From Calliphora vicina (lineage: Eukaryota > Arthropoda > Insecta > Diptera > Calliphoridae): a DNA stretch of 64,000 nt. Below are positions 11,701 to 23,659 of the stretch, one piece after another (positions within the stretch are counted from its first letter, which is position 1; each line of letters begins with the position of its first letter). The translations under genes were made by a program, and so were the position numbers. The stretch covers positions 29,101,667 to 29,165,666 of the forward strand of contig NC_088780.1 of assembly GCF_958450345.1 (NCBI RefSeq), given 5' to 3'. The notes beneath the pieces were generated by a model, which was not told the DNA's origin, did not search any database, and was given only the letters and a program-made list of their open reading frames with translations.

Positions 11701-14700
11701 AATTAAATATATGTAAAGTTTTCACATAAAATTATGAAATTTTTAGATAATTTGAAAACGCAGTGTTATAAATTGTTAAGAGGGTTTTTGTTTGAATTTT
11801 TTATGCAGAGTTTTATTTTAACACTTGTTAAACTCTTTATATTTTTAAACAATTTATAGCACTGTGATGTTTCAATCATGGTAATGGTGTCTATGTCAGT
11901 ATGCATGTTTATAGAATGTTGTATCAATGTTGTAATATTATTTAGAACAATGGATTTTGAAATGGATTTCAAATAAATGAGTATATGCATCATGTAGTAT
12001 GAAGAGTAATTTTGATTACGACAATTGATCTTCTATATTTAATTAAAGATCATTACTAATGATCTAAAATGGACATTTGATTGTTTTCTTGGGGTAACTA
12101 AGCCGACATATAGCTGCTTCCATGAGTGGTTCATCGTTGGTATGTTCGAGTTCTAACATTTTATATAAAACCTGACCTGTTAACATGTCGTTTCCATAAC
12201 AGGGGATTCATTTACAGCATTTATGCACCCTGCGACAGGTCACAGAACACAAGCAAATGAACTAGCTGACTGAAATATTCAACAGTACATACAGTCCATA
12301 ATTGACCTTATTCCTCATACAACCCCTATATCAGCACAACGGAATATAACACTCTTACTTGTTTTGTTATTAAAATGTCTGTTTTCTTGAAAATTTAAAA
12401 TACTTCCACAATGCTTCAAAAAATGTTATGTAGTCGAGTCATCGAGCTTTTATTGGTTCAACATATACATTCGAATGAAGAGCCGTATATTAAAATACTC
12501 GAATGATTCTCCCGATTCGAATCCCATTTTCATCAGACACAATTAAGGTCTTAGCTAAATATCTGTAAAAAGAAGTAAGAAAGTATGGTCGGTCAAGCCC
12601 GACCATATAATATAACACTAAGTAAAAGAGCAAAAATATTTTTCTTTTAAAATTTCAATAATTCATATTTTTGAGTGATTTTCGGAAGTGGACCTTATAT
12701 GGGGACTATGAGCAATTATGAACCGATCACCATGAAATTAGGTCGTGTGATTTGTGTCTATATGAAAGTTTACTGTGTTGAATTTTGTGAGTATACCAAC
12801 ATTTTTAAGAGATTTATGCACGTTAAAGTGATTTTCGGAAGCGGGTCTATATGGGAGCTATGACTAATTATGGACCGATCGTAACAAAATTTGGTGACAT
12901 GAATTTTGTATATATAAAACTTATTTGGAGCGCAATTTGTGGAGATACGTTTATAAATTAAACATTTATGACCGATAAAGTCCAATTTCGGAAGGACATT
13001 TGTATGGGGGCTAGGTGAAGTAATGGTCAGATTTCAGCCAGTTTCAATAGGCTTGGTCCTTGGGCCGAAACAATAATATGTACCAAATTTTATCGAAATA
13101 TCCTGTACTCTGCGCACAAGGTTTACATGGAGAGCCAGCCAGCCGACCAGATTTGTGATTCAGAAAGTGATTCTAAGTCTATCGGTATACTTTAAGATGG
13201 GTGTTAGACTAATATTTTTGGGCGTTACACACATCTGCACGAACGCATAATACCCTCCCCACTATGGTGGTGTAGGGTATAATAAGATGACATTCGTCAA
13301 TTTATATCATTACTTTGAGAAACGTTTAATTCAACCCTTATAAATGTTTGCAGTTAATCTGAACCACATCTCTGTGACATAGATGCATGTAATAAAGTCA
13401 GATTGCTCAAGAACTTATCTCAATATTTTATGCGACAATAGTCTTTGAAACGTAGTCCAAAAATCCCAGTTTACATATTGTCTATTCTGGATCGCCTGAA
13501 ACACACTGCTTGGGAAACGGAATTAGGATCATAAACCATTTTGCCATTGAAGACGCCGGAGGCTAGATATTACAGATATTTGTCATTATTTCATTTTTAT
13601 CAAGATATAAGTAACATATATAATGTGAAAAAGACTTGCTTTCTCGAAAGTACGAAAAAGGTACACAGAGAAAACAGATTCGTGATAGCAACCGAATTTG
13701 TTGCCAATCGAATGATTCTATCTTAGTGACCGAATTTTACAGTTGTGACTACAATATTTTGTAAGGGATAACTAAAGTTAGGTTCCCTCAACTGAAATTC
13801 TTCTTTATCAACTGACTTTCTGTTGTTAGAACTGAAAAATTCTATGTGTGCAACCGAATCATTCGATTGGCAACAAATTCGGTTGCTATCACGAATCTGT
13901 TTTCTCTGTGTATTTCTGTGATGAGTCGTAAATCATTCGTACTGAATTCTAGATTCTATTATATGAAAGAGAGTTTGTTTTCATTTACTATAATCACAAA
14001 ATTAAACTTGAGACATGTTAAGCGATTAGTTAGTTACTCTCGCATTAATGTAACATTACGGAAAATTTGGCTTAAAAACAGTATTTAGGTTAAGTAGCCT
14101 AGAACTCGACTCGATCGTCAGCTTATTAGTGTTTTGGCACCTATCCAAAAACACGGTGTTAAGAAAAACGTGGTACATAGTATAACATAACCATTTTTCA
14201 TCCCAGTGTCGAAGTTTATATAAAATGGTTAAAATCACCATACAGATAACCTCCTGAATAAGGGTCTAGCTCTGATGAATGTCTTAAATATGCTGGAATT
14301 CATATTTAATTCAACGTAAATATTTTTTTTTAAACATCGTTTTGCACCCAGAGTCTCTGGCGGGAATCCAACCCGCAACCTACACTATCGTCTAGTCTGT
14401 CGGTGTACCCAAGTCTTATATTAGTAAAAATTACACAACAAAATTTTGTGGAAATCGGCTTATAATTTGTCATAGCACCCATATAATCCCCACATCCAAA
14501 AATCATGTGAATAAATTTTTGAACTTAACAATTAACCCTTATAAATAACTAAATCCTACACCGAGAAAACATATTCGTGATAGCAACCGAATTTGTTGCC
14601 ACCCGAATGATTATACCGTAGTGACTGAATTTTACAGTTGTGGCTACAAAATTTTAAAAGGGGGTAACAAAACTTTGGTTGCTATAACCGAAATTCTTCT

Positions 14701-17700
14701 TTGTCAACTGACTTTCTGTTGATAGAACCGAAAAATTCTAAATTGTGCAACCGAATCATTCGATTGTCAACAAATTCGGTTGCTATCACAAATCTGTTTT
14801 CTCTGTACACTAAAAATTTTATTACGATCGGTCCATAATTGATCATGGCTCCCAATTTATTGTAAAATTATGGACATAAATCATACAAAATATTGTCAGA
14901 AAGATAACAGTTAAATGGTGGGTGGTCTTCCAAGAACAAGCTTAATGCGAACAAAAGTCAGAAATATTTCGAAGCAATTTATAGTCCATTTCTTTAGTAA
15001 TACTGGCAGCATAGACAATAACTAGATAGGTAACTGAGAGCCAAAAACCTATATTACTCTCTCCTTCCGTTCTATGTGTTTATTCTATGACTGGCAGGGT
15101 TACAGGAAAATGGTAAATTTATTACAGTTCTATTTGTTTTTCAGTAATATGAAGTAACCCTTGAATAACACGAATAATTCCTAATCACATTGAAGGGTAG
15201 ACTGAAAAAGGTGACTTTGTAATCATATTAAAAGTATTGTGACATTTTTACCTTTTAAAGTAAACCGTATTCTTTCAGTAGCTTAAAAATTGTAACAACT
15301 CTTTATTTAACTATTAAAGAGATCGACATCTCTTTTAACACACACACTTTAAAAACACCCTGGTAATGTACATGAACACACTGGTAATACAGTAGACTTT
15401 AATTCTACCAGAGCCTATTACAAACTGACTGGCGGCAATGTGCTGTTACTATTTATATACAAAGTATGTACCATCTTCTAGAAGCTTCATGAATTATCTT
15501 AACGGAAATAACTGGAATGTTCTATTTCCAGTAACTTTTTTTTTAAAGCTGCTTCACAGTTAAAATTGCCGTACTTATAAATAATAACAGCGTGTTATAA
15601 ACATATTTAATGTTTTAAGCAACCTTTACAGACCATTAAATTCGAAATGTGCAAGATCAAAATTTGTCGATGACAGCTCTGATCAAGAAATTGATGGTCA
15701 AAATTGCATTTGACTGCCAGCACAGTGCATTCAAACCAGACTGAACACACCCGTATTCACCTTTTATCTAAATCTTTACTTAAAAAGGTTTTATTTCCTA
15801 TATATTTCAGATTTTCTACAAAATGTAAGGTTAAAAAGGGATTTGACTCAGTTTAAAATCTATGTAATCGACGTTGACATACTATATTTCAGAGATTTAT
15901 GAGCGAACTATGTCTGATATAACGCATGCGGAATGAAATTGCAACAAAAATTTGACACTGGCCAAAAGAAAAAGTATAAGAGGTATTAGTGTTTTAAGAC
16001 TTATTTTGAATTATGTTATGTTTTGCCTTAATACTTTAAAACCCCATTTGAATATCCGGCATTTAGTTATCACAAAATGTTAACAAAAACAGAACTACCT
16101 TGAAAAAACATTTGTAATTTTTTCCATATTTTTTCAATTATCATCGGGAACAATTTGATATATTTTATATCAAGTGACAGAGAAAGGCAGAGAAGTGGAC
16201 TTTTTTGGAAGTAAATAAACCTATTATTGATAAGATGTGCAAAGTAGAACATAATCATTTTTCTAAAAAAATATATATGGATCTAAATCAATCAGATGTA
16301 AATTAGAAGTTTTGACTTTTTTGGAATTTGATTTGACCATCAGTTCTAATTAATATATTATGAAATGTGTACACAAAATTAATCATTTCATAAAAAGAAA
16401 CATCAGAGATTATTTTTTTTAAAAAGAAAGTTCCTCTTAACTGTTCCATCATCGAACTGTCACGCCCAGATGATTATGGTGTTTCCAACACCCTAGAAAT
16501 TCCAGACTTTCTAAAATGAAAAACTGTCCATATTTTTTTAAATTAAAAATAATTTGGAAGTTTTTGGACTTTTTTAAATAGAATAGTTTTTATAGATTAT
16601 TTAAAATAAAAATCCAGAGAAATGAGACCTGGAACTCAAATAGAAGCTCAGAGAAGAGCAAACATCGGCATTTTTAACACCTGTATATAAATTTCTTCAT
16701 AACTGCCACAAAAGTACATGAATAGAATAAATTTATTGCTTACATTAAATCAGTACAATGGGCTATTTTATAAAGGTTTTATAAATTAGTTGTTTTAACG
16801 TTGGAAACAAATATAGCGTTTTTTGTTTTGTTGCAATTTCATTCCGCATACGTTATTGATACCATATGTGAGACAGTAGGTTATTAGGGGATGGTTCGGA
16901 AAACCTATTTCAACCAACACAAGGACAGAAAGACATCGCTAATTCGACTTAGAAATCTATAGGGATCCTGAATATTTATGTTTTATATCTATATCGATAA
17001 TTAATATTGTAGAAATTACAAATGGAATGAAAAATTCAAAATTAAAGGCCTGATTTAGAAACACTAACGGAAAACAATTTTCAAATTTTTGTATGAAAAA
17101 AACTCAAATTTTTTTTAAAAACTGAGTGATTTTCATACATAAATTTGAAAATTGTTTTGCTTTTGTGTTTCTGAATCACATCCTAACCATAGAGAATAGA
17201 CATAGAGCGGAAACTCTCCTGTCAAAAACCTAACTCAGTTGTCAGAAACCTAAGTGTTGAGAATGTTTTAGTAGAAAAAACTATGTGAAAACAAAAACAA
17301 CACTAAATATGTAAATATGTGTGATTATTTTGAGTAATTTTTTTGTTTGAGTATTTTTCTAGTTTCCGCTCTATGTTTCTCTATGACCCTAACTATAGAG
17401 AAACATAGAGCGGAAAATAGAAACAAAAGAATAACTCAAAATAATCACACATATTTACGTTTGTGTTTTTGTTTCCACATAGTTTTTTCAACTAAAACAT
17501 TCTCAACACTTAGGTTTCTGACAACTGAGTTAGGTCTTTGACAGGAGAGTTTCCGCTCTATGTCTATTCCCTATGGTGTTTTTGTGTTGTTTTTGTTTTC
17601 ACATAGTTTTTTCTACTAATACATTCTCACCAATTAGGTTTCTGACAACTGAGTTAGGTCTTTGACAGGAGAGTTTCCGCTCCATGTCTATTCTCTATGG

Positions 17701-20700
17701 TGTTTTTGTGTTGTTTTTGTTTTCACATAGTTTTTTCTAATAGTACATTCTCACCACTTAGGTTTATGACAACAGAGTTAGGTCTTTGACAGGAGAGTTT
17801 CCGCTCTATGTTTATTCTTTATGACCCTAACATAAGATTTACACTCACAAAATTTCTATTTTATTTTCAGACACTCAACTATAAGTTTTTGCAACTTTAA
17901 AATTTTCGATATAAATATGTCTTTTTAATATAATGATGTTTTTATTAGAATTTCAATAATTCTAAGTAATGTTTGCTGAATGAAGCAAAATGCAATGAAA
18001 TGAAATCGCATGAATCTTGAAACTACAATAATGATATATAAACTTTTCAAATCAATAAACACACACACTTAGAAGTTAAAAGAAGTTAAACAAATGCGCC
18101 AAGCTTTTAAAAAAACTTTAAAATCTTTTTGTTTTGTATTTTTGCAGATACAATGTTTACTGTACAATTTCAAAAATCATGTTTTAAGCAAGAAAATAAC
18201 TCTCAAAACGCAGAGTTGCATGGCAAAAAGAGAAACAAAACATGATCTTTTTTTGTTTTGCTCAAAATCTTAGAGAGCAAGTGTTTGGGGTTGGAGTGTA
18301 AAACTGTAAAAATGTTTGGTTTTTTAGAAATTATTCAAAAAAAATAAATTAAAAACACAATTAACCAGTATTAAGTTATTAAGTGTTATTTGAGTTTTAG
18401 TAGTAAATAGTATTTTATACATGTAAATTGTAAGTAGTATTTAGTTTTGTAGAGCAATAGGGAGAGAGTTACTTAGTTATTGATAGAGTGAGAGAGAGAG
18501 AGTTATAGACAATTTTATTAGTAGGTTTAACAACAATTGTTTTGGTTACCTCTGGAGGTGGTGTACTGGCTGAACTTCCCATGGATGAGATGCTGGCGCC
18601 ATCACGTTGTGATATATAATCAATTTCAGACATGGTATCAGAATCACTGTGACGTGATGTAGTACTGGGTGGTGATAAATGATCACTGGGTGTTAAAATC
18701 ACTATATCCACATCTCGGGATGATGAATCATGACTGCGTAACTGTATTTTTTTTTATTTTTTGATTAGAATGTAGTTGTTGTAACGAGTAGTAGTTGTTG
18801 TAGTTGATGATGTTTTTTTTTTGGTTGGAGGGAGGAGGGGAAGAGAGATATTATGATCATGAAATAGTGATAATTGCTTTTTTAAAAAAAATCAAACAAA
18901 TATTACAACATAAAATCAAAGGCTTCAAAATGTGAAACTGTTGTTTTAATCAAAATTTATTTTTTTAGGCAAAATTTGTTCCCTTCTCAAAACCAAAACT
19001 CCTAGAGTTTAAAATGTTACTATTTTTTTTAAGAAAATATTATTGTTATTATTATTTCAGCTGTTGTATGGTAATTTGTTGTTGTTTTACAAAATCATAA
19101 AAATTAACCTTTAAGGGAACAAGATGGCTTTATGAAATTGTATTGTTATAGTATTTTTAAAAACTAGTTAAATAAAATAAATTGTGTTTGTTTTCATGTT
19201 TCACTTTTATACTTAAATATTGATACAAATGTTTGGTAGTTGTTTAAATAAATTTACTTAAAGTGGCTGTTAAGTTTGTTGTAAAAATATTTTGAGAAAA
19301 AACTAAATATAGAAATAGATAGAAAAAAAAATCATTAAGAAAATCAAAAGCACATACGAGATATGAGGTATCCTGATGAGGTTGCAATTTATACCAATCA
19401 GCTTCATCATCCAATGAATGATGGGCCAAATCAATAACAACTTCGCCAATGAAATCATTGGCACCATAACGTACATAATCCCACAGGGTGACCTAGATAT
19501 ATATTAATATATATGAGTAGCAAATTATATACTTATGTAGACATATTAGAAATTAATAAATTACCTCTAAATATCTGCCTGTTAAATCACAACGTCTTAA
19601 ACCGGTATAAACAAATGTTTGACCCCAACGAGGTTCACAGGTATTGGCTAAAGTTTTCGTGCGTCTTTTAGATTTTGTACCGCGATCGGGTAAAAGGAAC
19701 ACCTATTTAATATTTAATACAATTTAAACGTCACTTATATATTTAATTTACTCCTCCAATTGATTACTTACTTTTGCATAAGGATTACGGGCAATGCCAG
19801 TCTGACGCAGTGTCAAACCGGTGGCACATACAATTGTTACAATCAACTGTAGCGTTGTTTGATCATAGCCCAATTTCATCTGTAATTCACCCTCGATATG
19901 CAGGGGTATAGGACCGACCATAGCTCCTGTATGTGAGGTTTGTTGTTGCTGCAGCTGATGCTGATGCTGTTGTAGTGTATACTGCTGCTGGTGGTGTTGC
20001 TGCTGCTGCGGATGCTGTGGTCCCAAACCCGAGCCATATGTATACGGCGACGCAGACGACGTATGCGTGGGCGGTGGTGGTACTTGATGGCAATGATGAT
20101 GATGTGAATGATGATAATGGCCCGCCGTCGTTGTTGCTGCTGCTTGTGTCGATGATGCCGATGTTGGTGGTATTTGCGGTGGTGCTTGTGTAATACTACT
20201 ACTACCGCTACTACAACTACTGACCGAATTACTGCTGTTACTAGCGGCTGATACGTTTTTTGGTCCCAAACGTTGAACTGTACTCTCGTAGGTGCGTACC
20301 ACATTCGCACTGTGTCTTAGTGTAAGACCGCCTGCACCACTACCACCGCTTACACTACCACTACCAACACTACTACTGTTATTTGCATGTAAATCGGGTG
20401 ATCCGGGTGATGTTATAAGCACACTCGGTTTATCACGATGTATTTCAAGATCATCGACTAGGGGTGCTAAAAGATGTTGTGTGTGCGTGTAGTTTATGTA
20501 GTTTATATATATTTTTGGACAATGCAGGATACGGACGGGAAGAGAAAGGTAAAAAAAAGTTGTGAAAAAAAACAAACAGCATATTAGTTGTGCTAATTTT
20601 TAATTTCAGATCAATTAGATATGAAAATAATTATATTCTTCACTTGTTGTTAGTTACTAATTCACCGTGAACATAATAGATGTGATTTTTTTATCTGTTT

Positions 20701-23597
20701 CAATGTTTCAAATTTAGATATGTGATTTATAAACTGAAATAAACAAGCTTGCAATATTTATTTATTTGCTTTTGTGTTTTTTAGGTCAAACCTTATCACT
20801 AAATTTTGAACTAGTTCTCTTAGGCCAGGTGACAATGCAATTTTATGGCCATAAATTCCAAATCAAATTCGAAAATTCGAAACTATGTTCGAAAAATGTT
20901 TAAAGTAGTTACAATAATTGAATTCGAAAATTGGTTTTATGTTTGAAAGCTGTTAAAATAATCTCGATAATCTCTCGCAATTTTAGTTTTATGTATGGTA
21001 AATTTCTTACATTTTCTAATTTCGAACTTAAAATTGTTTCTTAAAAAAAATAAAAATATTCATGAATTTTCAAGATAGATTTAATATATATTCAGGATAA
21101 AAGCTTTTCAAGATATGTTCGAACAAATTTTTAAATTCGAAATATTCAAGGTGCTTTAAAAAGTAGAAAATTAATTAATAGTAACAAAACATTTCTAAAA
21201 CAATCATTTATTTAAATGCTATAAAAAAGTTTATCTATTATTATGAGCTGCTGAAATCTGGCCAGACCATCGATGCAGAATGCTCTTTGGTCGAAATCCA
21301 TATGTTGCCAGAAAGATTGGAAAATATCATAAATAATGGCCAATAACACTAGTTTACAAGGTTTTTGCTCCTGAATTGAAACATACATATATGGATTTCT
21401 GTATTTAAGTCTTCTAACTTCGGAACAAATATTAAAAAAACTTTTGAAATATTTATTAAAAACGAAACATATAAAAATGTACATTAAATTAGGACAAAAA
21501 AATTAAAAGTGAAGTGTTTAGTCCTCTTTTTATAACTATTTTCATTTGTCTCCCTCACGATACTTCAGCAGTAGTCTCCAAGCATATTCTTATCCCAAAG
21601 ACCTTGATAATTCCTCTCGAATAACTTCAAAACTTGATGGAAACGCTCTCCATGTGCGTCACTCATGTGTCCGAGGTTGTCCGGGAAAAAATCCACATGA
21701 GAAAGTAAAAAGTGAATTTGAGGGATATATTTACACCCATCAGTTCAAAATTATGTAATAAATTCGAAACAATTTTGACTTTTCTTATTCCCCATGCTGC
21801 ATTTTCAACATCGGTTAATAGACACTCAAATTTGGTATCAAGCATTTTGCAGTGTTTGTGTTATAGGAAGACCTCGATTTGACTGAATAATTTTTCCGCA
21901 AATAAAACAAAAATGGTCTGGGTTTATTTTATACTTTCTAGAAGACATTTTAAAATAGTTTTTACTTTTGAGTTTTGTATTTAATATCGATTTGTTAACG
22001 TTTATCTACAGGAAAGATGTACGTTTAAACAGTATTTATTTTTTCCCCGTTAATTTTTGTTGGAATTTATCAAAAGAATACAACTCTGAAAGTATCTAGT
22101 AGCTTCGCCAGAGTGTTGAGGAACCAAAAACGATGTAAATACTTAATTACTACAATTCGGTACACTACAGTGTTCATTAGTAGTACTCAGGGCAGGTGAA
22201 AAATATCAACCCATATGTCTCAAAATTTTGACGTATAGGTGTGAAACAAAAAATTGTCAATTAACTAACGTTAATTCTCAAAAATATAAATTTCATTTCA
22301 TGAGCAAACAAAAATTTTTGATTTGTAAACTAGTGTAATTAGATTAAATTTATACTGGCTGACCATCTAGCTTGCTATCCATTTAAATTTATTATTATTT
22401 TTCACAAGGTATATTCTTACACATTGGCCACCTTATGATCGGATCTTAATTTCATAAATCTTATATCGATGCTGTAGCAACGAAAATTATCTACATACAT
22501 ATGTCTAATTTGTGTTTTATTTCTTACGAAATTTAAAATGTTGATATAGAAATTATTTGTACATACATATATATATTTTCTAGTGGTGCGATATTAATCA
22601 AACGTCTGGATTAGTCAAAGATATTATTAAGCAATTATTCGATTAATAAAATGTTTTAATTATTCATATACATGATTAATTGAATAATTTTAACTCGCTA
22701 TTAATTGATTCGTAAGAAATAACTATAAATAATTTGAATCATAGATAAAAATACATACATATTGTCACCTAAAATGCAAAACAACGTATCATCAAAAAAT
22801 TCGAAATTGATTTTATTATTGATTACGATTATTCACTACATCATATTACATATGTGTACAAAATTAAACTTATACTATCAAAAATAACCAAGTTATAGCC
22901 AAAATTGAAACTAAAGTATCATCAAGTATATGATTTTCTTGAACAAAATGACATATACGCTTTGAGTAATTAATTAATAAATCATTTTTACCTTATTTTA
23001 TTTTTACCTTTATCTTAATGAAGAAACTTTTTTAGTTTAAACAAATAAGAAAGTATGGTCGGTCAAGCCCGACCATATAATACCCTACACTAAGTAAAAG
23101 AGCAAAAAAAATGTTCTTTTAAAATTTCAATAATTTATATTTTTGAGTGATTTTCGGAAGTGGGCCTTATATGGGGGCTATGACCAATTGTGGAGCGAAC
23201 ACCATGAAATTAGGTCGTGTGATTTATGTGTATATTAAAGTTAACTATGTTGAATTTTGTGTGTTTACCAACATTTTTAAGCGATTTATGCACGTTAAAG
23301 TGATTTTCGGAAGCGGGTCTATATGGGAGCTATGACTAATTATGGACCGATCGTAACAAAATTTGGTGACATGAATTTTGTGTATATAAGACTTATTTGG
23401 AGCGGAATTTGTGGAGATACATATATAAATTAAACATTTATGACCGATAAAGTCCAATTTCGGGAGGACATTTGTATGGGGGCTAGGCGAAATAATGGAC
23501 CGATTTCAGCCAGTTTCAATAGGCTTGGTCCTTGAGCCGAATTTCATCGAAATATCTTCAAAATTGCGACCTGTACTCTGCGCACAAGGTTTACATG

Positions 23598-23659
<62 letters not shown>

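Noticed and set aside
12060..12540. Possible RNase H or integrase remnant (words like PATGHRTQANELAD)
   Set aside because: Only one short motif resembles the HRxxxGNExAD block; too little to name an element.
12675..12863. Small ORFs MIFGSGPYMG... repeated at 12.7, 23.1 and, on the other strand, 12.9, 23.3 and 61.9 kb
   Set aside because: They recur because family A repeats recur, are present on both strands, and differ by stops between copies; not a conserved gene.
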